Part shown: positions 11,176 to 19,691 of the stretch, in pieces
How the letters are laid out: every line of letters starts with the position of its first letter
How positions within the stretch are numbered: the stretch's first letter is position 1
NCBI RefSeq assembly: GCF_021869765.1
Contig: NZ_CP084580.1
Span: 3,100,001-3,164,000, forward strand
DNA length: 64,000 bases
Source of the DNA: Chryseobacterium sp. MEBOG06
Lineage (GTDB): Bacteria > Bacteroidota > Bacteroidia > Flavobacteriales > Weeksellaceae
Reading direction: 5' to 3'
Position numbers and translations under genes: made by a program
Notes under the pieces: generated by a model
The model's input: only the letters and a program-made list of their open reading frames with translations
Told to the model about the DNA's origin: nothing
Databases searched by the model: none

Positions 11176-11631
11176 TTCATTCCTCTTTTAAATTAAGCAT
11201 TATAATATAGTCAATTAGAGTGCCAAGAATTAAATTAAAACCCAAAGGTTTGTTAAAAAAAGCTATAAATAACTGATTATCTTTGAAATATTCTATACAA
11301 TCATATACTATTGAAGGTTGTTTATTATTTCAAAAGCCACTGTTTTTCAGGCTGTTTATTTTCTTAAACACTGGGAATAAAAAAATTGCTCTATCTGTTT
11401 TTAGGTACAAAAAATTTCTGATGAATGGGTGATATTGATATTTACCAAAATAAATCTGTTATCTGTTATCTGTTATCTGTTATCCGTAATCTTTAATCTT
11501 TACAATTATAAAATTCGTTAAGATTCCCGAAAACTATTATTCCATATCAATTAATTTTGTAATTTTAAAGGAGAGAATGTTTTTGGAAATTCTCCAGTCT
11601 ATTTTTTTAAATCAATCAAATCTCAGTAATT
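11176..11631. other. 456-bp intergenic region with heptamer tandem repeat
   Basis: No gene is visible. At 11455-11503 seven 7-bp units occur in tandem: four exact TCTGTTA, then TCCGTAA, TCTTTAA and TCTTTAC. On the minus strand the unit is nnYAGAT-like, matching short heptads near 30642, 39650, 60656 and 61721. A TAATTTTG box (11552-11559) may be the -7 element of the GNAT gene. Confidence 0.7.
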
Positions 11632-11919
11632 ATGGAAAATATAAAATTTAAAGTATCTCCATATCAGGATGAATTGCAGCTACTTATTGATGATCAGAAA
11701 GCAGGTTATATGTCCATAAAGGTTGATGGGAGGCTACTCATAGTATACTATACCAAGCTTGATGAAGAACGCGAAGGGAAAGGATATGCCAAATTATTAC
11801 TGGATGAGCTGGTTCGCTATGCAGAAGAAAAAGATTTGCTTGTAGATCCGGAATGTGATTTTGTAAGACAACAGTTTGAAAATCATCCGGCAAGATATAA
11901 AGATATCTGGCATGCCTGA
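11632..11919 (+). CDS. Small GNAT-like N-acetyltransferase
   Basis: A 95-aa protein of the YidJ/YjdJ type (Acetyltransf_CG-like). The acetyl-CoA-binding signature EEREGKGYAKLLLDELVRYA is at about 45-65, followed by the usual VDPECDFVRQQFENHP. Acceptor substrates are unknown in this short family. The stop abuts the stop of the convergent hydrolase gene, with no spacer. Confidence 0.85.
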   Translation: MENIKFKVSPYQDELQLLIDDQKAGYMSIKVDGRLLIVYYTKLDEEREGKGYAKLLLDELVRYAEEKDLLVDPECDFVRQQFENHPARYKDIWHA

Positions 11920-13023
11920 TCAGTCTTCCCACCAGATTCTAAATTGCTGATCTGACCGGTCAAGATCCACCACTTCTCCAATCATTGGAGTAAGAATATC
12001 AAGGTTTTGTGCTTTTCCGAGGGCTGTAACCTTTTGTAAAGGCTCATTCCAGGGGTGAAGGGCAAGCGCAAATTTTGCTGCATGAACAGGAATAATCTTT
12101 CTGGCCTGAATATCAACTGCTGCCTGAATTACATCTTCAGGAAGCATATGAATATACCTCCAGGCTTCTCCATACTGTCCGTTTTCAAGAATAGCATAGT
12201 CAAAAGGGCCATATTTATCACCGATCATTTTAAAATGAGCGTCGTATCCACTGTCGCCTCCCAGAAATATTTTCTTTGAGGGTGCTATCAAAACATAAGA
12301 AGACCAAAGGGTATCATTCTGCTTTATCCTTCTGCCCGAAAAATGCCTGGCAGGAGTGAAAACCAGTTTTATATTATTTTTTAATTCAACTTCAGTGCCC
12401 CATTCTTCCTCAATAAGCTGACTTTCATGATAACCCCATCTTTCAAAGTGGGCACCGACTCCCAATGGCAGGATGACGTTCCCCACCCTTTCTCTGATTG
12501 ATCTGACTGTAGGATAATCCAAATGGTCAAAATGGTCGTGGGTAATCACCAGATAATCCAATTCCGGAATATCTTCAGGTTTAAAGATGTCTGAACCTTT
12601 GAATGCTTTATTAAAATATTTAAACGGAGAGCCATATACACTTAAAACCGGATCTATCAGAAATGAAATCCCATTAGTCTGAAGGTAATAAGAAGAATGT
12701 CCCAGCCAGATAAATACATCTGTGCTCTTATCGATACTTTTTAAGTCTGTATGGATAGAAGGAATGTCTTTCAGGGGTTTTAACAAAGGATCTTTTTTAC
12801 CTAAAATGAAATCATAAGTAACTTTGGCCATACTATACCCTTCAGTGATAGAAGGGGTATGACTGATATTCTGAAACTGCTTTTTTTTATAAAGCCGTGA
12901 CTGCTGAATCCGTTTCAACCGTTTTCCTTTTGGTACTGCACCGAAGACCCTCATATTGATCACAATAAAAAAGGTAATAGTCAGTATAACCACACTTGTA
13001 ATAATCCAGTAAATCATCTGCAA
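11920..13023 (-). CDS. MBL-fold hydrolase, NAPE-PLD/UlaG-like, membrane-anchored
   Basis: A 367-aa protein with a single N-terminal transmembrane helix (4-24). The lactamase_B_2 core has GHSSYYL at 108-114 and the metal site THDHFDH (H162, H164, D166, H167). Further ligand motifs are PARHFSGR, GGDSGYDAHF and IPVHAAKFALA. This is the NAPE-phospholipase D-like group, often phosphodiesterases or lipid-active hydrolases; the substrate is not evident. It is convergent with the GNAT gene and shares no spacer with it. Confidence 0.88.
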   Translation of the reverse strand: MQMIYWIITSVVILTITFFIVINMRVFGAVPKGKRLKRIQQSRLYKKKQFQNISHTPSITEGYSMAKVTYDFILGKKDPLLKPLKDIPSIHTDLKSIDKSTDVFIWLGHSSYYLQTNGISFLIDPVLSVYGSPFKYFNKAFKGSDIFKPEDIPELDYLVITHDHFDHLDYPTVRSIRERVGNVILPLGVGAHFERWGYHESQLIEEEWGTEVELKNNIKLVFTPARHFSGRRIKQNDTLWSSYVLIAPSKKIFLGGDSGYDAHFKMIGDKYGPFDYAILENGQYGEAWRYIHMLPEDVIQAAVDIQARKIIPVHAAKFALALHPWNEPLQKVTALGKAQNLDILTPMIGEVVDLDRSDQQFRIWWED

Positions 13024-13237
13024 AAATAAGTATCAAATGTATTGACTTTTGTTTTTAAATAAAAAATCCGGGGGAACTTTTTAAAGATAAACAGCAAAAG
13101 ACATAAAGCTCTTACTGCTTTGTACCACAACTCACTTTTTAACTAATTTTATCATGTATTTCATAAAATTTATCATTCATTTAGATGATGATTAGCCTAA
13201 AACTTTATATTTTAGCAGCTTAAAAACTCAAAGTATA

Positions 13238-14773
13238 TTGAAAAATTATTCGGTAATATTTCTTCTCGTTATACTGTCGTCATGTGCATCTATCAGAAAA
13301 CATAACGAACAGCGGGCTTCATGTATTCCCCCGGAGCAGCTTAAAGAGGACATAGATTACGCGTATTCCAAACTCCAGCAAATGCACCCGCAATTGTACT
13401 GGTATATTCCCAAGAAGGAATTGGAACTTAAATTTGACAGTCTTAAAAAGACGATCACTGAACCGCTTACTCCTCTTCAGTTTTATTTTAAGCTTCAACC
13501 GGTGATTGCCGGAATTCGTGAAGGGCATCTTTCTTTACGAATTCCAAGAAAAAAATTCACCAAAAGAGAAATTAAAAAATTTGAGCATCAAAAAGGATTG
13601 TTCAGCCGTTTTGAATATTACGTAGAGGGTGATCAAATGTACATCATTGAAAATCAAGATTCTATTGAAGATATAAAACCAGGCACTGAAATTTTATCCA
13701 TCAATAATGTTCCGGTATCAGATTATATAAAAAAATACAGAAGCCTGATCAGCAGTGACGGATACAATACCACTTTCCAGTCTTATTTTTTAAAGGATCT
13801 GTTTTTTAACTTTTATACTGCAGAGCACGGTCTCTCCAGCAAAGCCGTTATTGAAACTATTTACAAAGGAGAAAAGCGCACTTATACCCTAAGCAGGGAG
13901 TCCAAATCAAATACCGACGTTGAAAAGGACAAGGAAATGCAGAAAAGAACTCAGGAAAAGAAACTGAATGACTATGTAGCTTCCAGCAATTCTTACAACC
14001 GGAGTTTTAAATTCCTTGATAAAGACAGTACTATTGCTTATATAAAAGTAAAGAGCTTCTCAAGAGATTACTCTGATGAGTTCTATAAAAAGACATTTTC
14101 AAAGATCAAAGATGCAAAGTCAGAATATCTGATCATTGATGTCCGAAATAATTATGGAGGTTCTCTTTATGAGATCAATAATCTGTATTCTTATTTAGCA
14201 GACAAGCCTTTTACCCTGATAAAGCCTTCTCAGGTCACTTCACGAGGCACACCTCTGAGAACCAATTATTTCAGAAAAAGCGCTCCTCTGGAATATGCTT
14301 TTAAAAGTATTGCTTATCCAAGTTACTTTTTTGCCCAGGCTTTCAGCACCTACAAAAAAGACGGAAAGGTATATTATAAGATGAAAGCAGATAAGCCTAC
14401 AAAGCCTAATAAAGAAGCATTTCATGGAAAAGTATTTGTACTGATCAACGGAGCCAGTTTCTCTGCCTCTTCTATCATCACAGCAAAACTCAAAAATGAT
14501 AAAAGAGCGATCCTTGTGGGAGAAGAAACAGGAGGAGCCAATGACGGAACCGTAGCTGGTTTTTATTCTTATCAGAAGCTGCCCAACTCTGAAATTAGAT
14601 TTCCTATCGGTCTCCTTCTTGTACAGCCGAATATTGATTTTTCAGATTCAAAAAAAGGAGTCGTTCCGGATATTCATATTAATGAAACGATGCAGGATAT
14701 TATTGATAAAAAAGACCCTCAGCTGGATTGGATAAAAAATGAAATCGCTAAAGAAAAAATAGATAAGGATTAA
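13238..14773 (+). CDS. S41-family peptidase, lipoprotein
   Basis: A 511-aa C-terminal-processing-type serine protease. It starts at TTG: this gives MKNYSVIFLLVILSSC with a perfect lipobox (C16), and no in-frame ATG precedes it. A divergent PDZ-like region lies around 125-215 (IKPGTEILSINNVPV). The catalytic domain is at about 260-490: IIDVRNNYGG at 299-308 and the nucleophile S409 in GASFSASS, followed by GEETGG. It should act in the periplasm or at the outer membrane. A strong bidirectional terminator follows. Confidence 0.88.
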   Translation: MKNYSVIFLLVILSSCASIRKHNEQRASCIPPEQLKEDIDYAYSKLQQMHPQLYWYIPKKELELKFDSLKKTITEPLTPLQFYFKLQPVIAGIREGHLSLRIPRKKFTKREIKKFEHQKGLFSRFEYYVEGDQMYIIENQDSIEDIKPGTEILSINNVPVSDYIKKYRSLISSDGYNTTFQSYFLKDLFFNFYTAEHGLSSKAVIETIYKGEKRTYTLSRESKSNTDVEKDKEMQKRTQEKKLNDYVASSNSYNRSFKFLDKDSTIAYIKVKSFSRDYSDEFYKKTFSKIKDAKSEYLIIDVRNNYGGSLYEINNLYSYLADKPFTLIKPSQVTSRGTPLRTNYFRKSAPLEYAFKSIAYPSYFFAQAFSTYKKDGKVYYKMKADKPTKPNKEAFHGKVFVLINGASFSASSIITAKLKNDKRAILVGEETGGANDGTVAGFYSYQKLPNSEIRFPIGLLLVQPNIDFSDSKKGVVPDIHINETMQDIIDKKDPQLDWIKNEIAKEKIDKD

Positions 14774-14801
14774 AAATTCATTGGATTAAGCCTTTCATTA
14801 T

Positions 14802-14840
14802 AAAAATCTCCGGCGGGCTTTCAGCCCGCCGGAGATTTTT
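14802..14840. terminator. Bidirectional terminator, perfect 18-bp stem
   Basis: AAAAATCTCCGGCGGGCT (14802-14819) pairs perfectly with 14823-14840 around a 3-nt loop. A/T tracts on both sides serve the convergent S41 peptidase and membrane-protein genes. The right arm overlaps the stop codon of the latter. Confidence 0.93.
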
Positions 14841-15429
14841 ATTTTTTCAACTCTGCCAGAAGATTTTCTATAGGTTTCATATACCTTCCATAGTAACGGT
14901 AAAACCAAAACTTTCCAAGCATATACAGTAAAAACATACCTATTACCACTGTCCCGATTAGTATTGAAGCAATCTTTATTTCGCTCAAAGGTTTAGGCCA
15001 GGGGATAAATTCCAGCACAATAAGAATTTCGCATACCAGAAATGGAGCAAAACTGATGTAGTATGAAAAATAGTACTGTTTATTCAGATTCAGCTGCATT
15101 ACCAAATCCTTCAGAGCATCAGAAGTCTTAAGCACGGGGTTACTGATTTCATTGTAAAGTTTAAAAAACTTACTGAAAAAGAAAACAGTAACAATCAGCA
15201 TTGAAGCAATCAGTACTGTAATATACAATTGAAGCTTAAACGGTTTGCACATGCCACAAACCATAAAAGCAAAAACGAAGATTCCTATTGCCCCCCAAAA
15301 CTCTTTACGCATGTTTTTTCGGATTTTTTCGAGAGGAAGATTGATTCCATCTCTTTGTTCTGTACTTATTTCGGGAGTTTCTTCCGCAATATCTTCGTTC
15401 CAGGTATTTTTCAATTCATCAATATTCAT
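14839..15429 (-). CDS. Membrane protein partnered with ECF sigma factor (module 1)
   Basis: A 196-aa protein with a cytoplasmic N-terminal stretch (1-44) and about four transmembrane helices (46-64, 68-88, 121-142, 150-172). It lies 23 bp after an ECF sigma gene on the same strand, the usual place for an anti-sigma factor. The N-terminus (LKNTWNEDIAEETPEIS, then PLEKIRKNMRKEFW) aligns well with the second-module protein at 16295. The anti-sigma role is inferred from position; no zinc-binding anti-sigma motif is seen. Confidence 0.75.
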   Translation of the reverse strand: MNIDELKNTWNEDIAEETPEISTEQRDGINLPLEKIRKNMRKEFWGAIGIFVFAFMVCGMCKPFKLQLYITVLIASMLIVTVFFFSKFFKLYNEISNPVLKTSDALKDLVMQLNLNKQYYFSYYISFAPFLVCEILIVLEFIPWPKPLSEIKIASILIGTVVIGMFLLYMLGKFWFYRYYGRYMKPIENLLAELKK

Positions 15430-15452
15430 TGGACTTCTGTTTTAAGGTTCTT

Positions 15453-15953
15453 TTACTTTGTATTTTGGCTTAAGATATCTTTCAGTTTATTCTTAGCCCG
15501 GTTCATTTTCACTCTTACATTTCCTTCAGAAATACCCATTTCATCTGCGATCTGTTTTCCTGAGAAATCTTCCAGATAATAAAATATAAAGGCTCTATCA
15601 ATAGGATTGAGCTGGTGAATTGCTTTATACATCTTAGACAGCCGCTCTTCTTTATCATCGTTATAATCTTCCTGAACTATAATATTATTGGTAAAATCTT
15701 CGCGTCCGATAAAACTTCTCCTCTTTTCCGATTTGAGGAAGATAATAGCTGTATTTAAAGCAATTCTGTACAGCCAGGTCGAAAATTTACTCTCATCCCG
15801 GAAGCCCGGATATGCTTTCCAGAGCTGATAGGTAATCTCCTGAAAAAGATCACTGCGGTCATCTTTTTCAGTCATGTACATTTTAGAAATCTTAAAAATG
15901 ATTCCTTTATGCTTCTCAATCTTACTTATAAACTCTTGTTCCAATAAGGTCAT
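15453..15953 (-). CDS. ECF RNA polymerase sigma factor (module 1)
   Basis: A 166-aa extracytoplasmic-function sigma factor. Region 2 holds DLFQEITYQLWKAYPGF and STWLYRIALNTAI; region 4 holds LNPIDRAFIFYYLEDFSGKQIADEMGISEGNVRVKMNRAK. It is closely paralogous to the factor at 17122. The start MTLLEQEF fixes the start of that paralogue as MSSLEKEF. TGTAAC occurs upstream on the coding strand near 15993-15998, but with no matching -10 partner. Confidence 0.93.
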   Translation of the reverse strand: MTLLEQEFISKIEKHKGIIFKISKMYMTEKDDRSDLFQEITYQLWKAYPGFRDESKFSTWLYRIALNTAIIFLKSEKRRSFIGREDFTNNIIVQEDYNDDKEERLSKMYKAIHQLNPIDRAFIFYYLEDFSGKQIADEMGISEGNVRVKMNRAKNKLKDILSQNTK

Positions 15954-16294
15954 GGCTTGTTGCTCTGTAGAGTTAGTTTACATTAAAAAAAATTGTTACA
16001 GATATTGGCAAAAAAAGTAAAAACCCCAACAGAAAATATTGTCAGGCTCTCATTATGTTTTTTAAACTGCTGCTATTTTTCAGAATAGTATTTGCATGAA
16101 ATAATTTTGAAAGAATTTATTTTGATCAGCTAATTCTCATAATAAATATTAAAATCAGGCTTATAATTTCTCTTTTCTATTGATTATATTTAAAATTTAG
16201 TAGGAAAAAAGTAAAAATACTATACTTTTCATGGATGAATTTGGGGATTTTTATAAGAAATGTGATAGAAACCAGATTTCCTGGCTTTCTATTT
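15954..16294. other. Spacer between the two sigma modules
   Basis: 341 bp, very AT-rich, no coding sequence seen. The right end holds an imperfect hairpin (16265-16292, ATAGAAA/TTTCTAT arms with CCAG/CTGG inside) that probably ends the module-2 transcript. The left end is the module-1 promoter region. Confidence 0.5.
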
Positions 16295-17110
16295 CTAATT
16301 CAGTCTGTTTAAAGCTCTTTGTAACGTTCCGATATCAAGAATATCGAATTTGGCACCGATGATAATAATGATTAGAAGAACCAATGTCAGAAACAAGATG
16401 ATAAAAATATACATTGAAACAAACCATACAACGGTATTCAGAATATTTCCTCTAATCCCCCATTTCATCATGAAGAATTTTTGTGTCCGCTCAAACCATG
16501 TTTTTTTCTTATCAACTTTCGGCTTTACTTCAATTCCGTTAAGCTCATCTACCGAACGTACCACATCATCAATATATCTTCCGTACATATAATAGATCCA
16601 GTATTTTATAATGAAAGCAACCAGCAGGAGCGTAACCAAAAGGCTTATTCCGAAAATTGCCAGATTATATTCCATTTCAAAATGGAAACTGATCTTGATC
16701 AGAGACAGCAGAAAGCCCAAAGGGATATAGGAAATGTAATATGAAATATAGATCTCTTTCGATATGAGAAGCCTGGTTTTGAGGTTAAACAGATCATAAT
16801 TGGTATTAATACTGTTCTTTTGGAGCAACTTATAAAGGGTAAGAAACCTGGAATAGAAATACGCTATAAAAGCAAGCGTGAGGATGGTGACAAATGTAGA
16901 GATAATCTTGATATTAGAATCCGTAGAAGCAAATGGGAAACTGGTTAAAAGTAATGGCAGCGTAACGACCATCAGCCAAAATTCAGTTTTCATATTGATT
17001 TTCAGCATTTGCAGCGGAGAGTGTATTTCACGCTGTTTTTCCAGAGAAATTTCAGGCGGCTCCTGCCCTGTATCTTTATTCCAAAGTTTTTTAAAGTTTT
17101 CTAGCTCCAT
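16295..17110 (-). CDS. Membrane protein partnered with ECF sigma factor (module 2)
   Basis: A 271-aa paralogue of the protein at 14839. It has the same N-terminal pattern (FKKLWNKDTGQEPPEIS, then PLQMLKINMKTEFW) and four membrane helices in the first 180 residues. It then adds about 80 residues with a charged linker (VKPKVDKKKTWFERTQ) and another long hydrophobic segment (225-250). It lies 11 bp after its sigma gene and is probably co-transcribed. An anti-sigma-like role is inferred from position and from the duplicated module. Confidence 0.75.
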   Translation of the reverse strand: MELENFKKLWNKDTGQEPPEISLEKQREIHSPLQMLKINMKTEFWLMVVTLPLLLTSFPFASTDSNIKIISTFVTILTLAFIAYFYSRFLTLYKLLQKNSINTNYDLFNLKTRLLISKEIYISYYISYIPLGFLLSLIKISFHFEMEYNLAIFGISLLVTLLLVAFIIKYWIYYMYGRYIDDVVRSVDELNGIEVKPKVDKKKTWFERTQKFFMMKWGIRGNILNTVVWFVSMYIFIILFLTLVLLIIIIIGAKFDILDIGTLQRALNRLN

Positions 17111-17121
17111 TCTCTTGTCTT

Positions 17122-17634
17122 TTAGTTTGAACCTGTTCTTTGTTGTTTTGCAATGATTTCTTTCAGTTTTTCCTTTGCCCTTTTCAGTTTTACTCTGGCA
17201 TTTACTTCCGTAATTCCCAGCTGAAGGGCAATTTCTCTTCCCGGAAAATCTTCCAAAAAGAAAAAAATCAGTGCTTTGTCTATAGGGCTCAACTGATGGA
17301 TCGCTTCATACATCAACTTCATATTTCTATCATCTGTGTCATTATAGGGCTCTTGCGGACTGCTTAATCCATCAATATTCTGATTCCGGATAAAACTACG
17401 TTTTTTTTCACTTCGAAGGAAAACAATTGCAGTATTAAGCGCAGTTCTGTAGAGCCATGTTGAGAAGTCGCTTCTCCCTTGAAAATCACCATATGATTTC
17501 CATGCCTGATAGATGATCTCCTGATAGAGGTCATTCTGGTCGTCTTTATTATCCATATACATTTTAGATATCTTGAAAACAACACCTTTGTGCTTTTCTA
17601 TTTTCTCTAAAAATTCTTTTTCCAGTGAAGACAT
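17122..17634 (-). CDS. ECF RNA polymerase sigma factor (module 2)
   Basis: A 170-aa ECF sigma factor from the ATG at 17634. An in-frame ATG at 17661 would add nine residues (MLPKDLSVR), but the paralogue at 15453 begins at the position equal to MSSLEKEF. Regions 2 (DLYQEIIYQAWKSYGDF, STWLYRTALNTAI) and 4 (LSPIDKALIFFFLEDFPGREIALQLGITEVNARVK) are intact. High similarity to module 1 along its length points to duplication of the whole sigma/membrane pair. Confidence 0.92.
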   Translation of the reverse strand: MSSLEKEFLEKIEKHKGVVFKISKMYMDNKDDQNDLYQEIIYQAWKSYGDFQGRSDFSTWLYRTALNTAIVFLRSEKKRSFIRNQNIDGLSSPQEPYNDTDDRNMKLMYEAIHQLSPIDKALIFFFLEDFPGREIALQLGITEVNARVKLKRAKEKLKEIIAKQQRTGSN

Positions 17635-17716
17635 ACGTACAGACAAATCCTTGGGCAGCATCTACACAATGCCACCATATTATAACACAAAACTTTAATT
17701 TCCCGGCATTAAGTTA

Positions 17717-17756
17717 AAAAATCCTCAAAAAACAATGATGTTTTTTGAGGATTTTT
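17717..17756. terminator. Terminator of the GapN-like gene, 18-bp stem
   Basis: AAAAATCCTCAAAAAACA (17717-17734) pairs perfectly with 17739-17756 around ATGA. A T tract follows in either direction. It ends the minus-strand dehydrogenase transcript. Confidence 0.9.
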
Positions 17757-17787
17757 ATTTTATGTTAAATACAAACAGGTCTTATTG

Positions 17788-19416
17788 TTAAAAAATATAG
17801 TCTGTACTTAAAAAATTGGAATCATGTTCTCTCACGATGGTATTTAGCAGTTCTTTATTAGATTCTGTAAGTTTTGCTGCTACCAGAGATCTTATAGAAA
17901 AAGAACGTAGGGCATCAAAAACCGAAAGCGTTCCTTCAGCGCTGTCTTTTCTTCCTGTGAAAGGAAATACATCCGGACCACGCTGTGCCTGACAGTTGAT
18001 ATTCACACGGCTCACAAGATTTACGAAAGGATCAATAAGCCTGGCAACTTCCTGAGGATCTTCACTGAAAATACTCACCTGCATCCCATGAGAAGCATTT
18101 ACCTGATATTCTATCGGCTCTTCTATATTCTCAAATGGCACTACAGGAATTACCGGACCAAACTGTTCTTCATGATACAGCTTCATGTCACTATTGACAG
18201 GATAAACTACAGCCGGGAAAACAAAAGATTCTTCGGTATAACCTCCGTCTTTATTTAAGACTGAAGCTCCTTTAAGCAAGGCATCATCAATACATTCTTT
18301 CAAATAAGGCGGTTTATTCACTTCCGGAAGCGGGGTTACCTTCACGTCTTTTTCCCATGGCAGTCCGGGTTTCATAGCAGAAACCGCTTCACTTAATTTC
18401 TTTGTAAACTCTGCAGCAATTTCTTTCTGAACGAATATCAGTTTCAATGCCGTACACCGCTGACCATTGAAAGAAAGCGCTCCCAGCATACATTCACTCA
18501 CTGCTACATCCAGATTCGCATTTTTAGTTACAATAGCTGCATTTTTAGCATCTAAACTAAGGATTGCTCTCAGGCGGTTCACTTTCGGGTGTAGTTTTTT
18601 CAATCCGTTTGCTACTTTGCTTGATCCGATAAAGGCCAGCACATTCACTTTACCGCTTTCCATGATTGGAGTGATAATTTCCGAACCTTTTCCGTATAAA
18701 GTATTTACTGTTCCTTTCGGGAAGGCTTCTCTAAAGGCATTCAATAAAGGATAATGGGCCAATACACCGTGTTTTGGAAGTTTAAACAAAATAGTATTCC
18801 CCATAATTAAGGCAGGAATCAGTGTGGTGAAAATTTCGTTCAGGGGATAGTTGAATGGTCCCATACTTAAAACAACTCCCAGCGGTGCTCTTCTGATCTG
18901 TGCTATTGTACCTTCTGCCTGCTGAAAACGGGAAGATTCTCTGTCCAGGTCTTTCAGAGCGTCAATAGTCTGATTGATATAATCTACAGTACGGTCAAAC
19001 TCTTTCGTAGAATCTGCCAATGTTTTTCCAATCTCCCACATCAGCAGTTTAATAACCAGATCGCGCTGCTGAATCATCAGATATACAAATTTCTGCATAC
19101 ACCTGATTCTTCCTTCCACAGACATTGTGGGCCACTCTCCAAGTCCGTTATCATAGGCTTTCACGCAAGCATCCAGCACTTCCATCGCTTCATCCGGGCC
19201 TATATTGGGTATACTTCCCAGCAGTTTTCTTTCCAATCCGTTTTCTGTAGGAATACAAACAGGTGAATAAATATTGGTAACCTCTCCGTGCCATTCTACC
19301 AGTTCACCATTCAAAAGATAGGTACTCTGATGAATGACCGGAACTTTATATTCTTCCGGAATTTCGTTTTCGCTTTTAAAAATATCGTGAAATGACGGTG
19401 TATTTACTGAATCCAT
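17788..19416 (-). CDS. gapN: NADP-dependent glyceraldehyde-3-phosphate dehydrogenase (GapN-like ALDH)
   Basis: A 542-aa aldehyde dehydrogenase superfamily member. The nucleophile is C321 in FNGQRCTALK and the cofactor region MGPFNYPLN (185-193). The C-terminal CQAQRGPDVFPFTGRKDSAEGT block is typical of the non-phosphorylating GAPDH group, which oxidises glyceraldehyde-3-phosphate to 3-phosphoglycerate and makes NADPH. Where most aldehyde dehydrogenases have ELGGK, this one reads LSLDAK (286-291), so the usual general-base Glu is absent. The length is about 60 aa above the common 475-500. It stands alone with its own terminator. Confidence 0.82.
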   Translation of the reverse strand: MDSVNTPSFHDIFKSENEIPEEYKVPVIHQSTYLLNGELVEWHGEVTNIYSPVCIPTENGLERKLLGSIPNIGPDEAMEVLDACVKAYDNGLGEWPTMSVEGRIRCMQKFVYLMIQQRDLVIKLLMWEIGKTLADSTKEFDRTVDYINQTIDALKDLDRESSRFQQAEGTIAQIRRAPLGVVLSMGPFNYPLNEIFTTLIPALIMGNTILFKLPKHGVLAHYPLLNAFREAFPKGTVNTLYGKGSEIITPIMESGKVNVLAFIGSSKVANGLKKLHPKVNRLRAILSLDAKNAAIVTKNANLDVAVSECMLGALSFNGQRCTALKLIFVQKEIAAEFTKKLSEAVSAMKPGLPWEKDVKVTPLPEVNKPPYLKECIDDALLKGASVLNKDGGYTEESFVFPAVVYPVNSDMKLYHEEQFGPVIPVVPFENIEEPIEYQVNASHGMQVSIFSEDPQEVARLIDPFVNLVSRVNINCQAQRGPDVFPFTGRKDSAEGTLSVFDALRSFSIRSLVAAKLTESNKELLNTIVREHDSNFLSTDYIF

Positions 19417-19691
19417 AAATTTTATTTTTTGATAATTGAGTGTGATTTAAATTTTACAGAATAAAGGTAGATGTTAAAATTGATTTTAAAAAGAGACCAC
19501 TGATAGATTTGCTCTATTTGACGGGTATTTGAATCAAAATTAATGTTGAAAGACCGAGATGACCAATCCTTGACACGAGGAAAAACTTAAAGAGATTTTT
19601 AATCTTTCCAAGGGGTTAACAAAAAAAAAGTCTAAAAAGCTTTGCTGATTATTTTAAACAAAGAATACTATTTCCCTTTTAGGAATTTTGT

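Noticed and set aside
11455-11503. CRISPR array
   Set aside because: Units are 7 bp with no spacers; it is a simple tandem repeat. No other direct repeat with unique spacers was seen in the window.
15229-15579. Plus-strand frames opposite the module-1 sigma and membrane genes
   Set aside because: They are shadows of well-supported minus-strand genes with known motifs.
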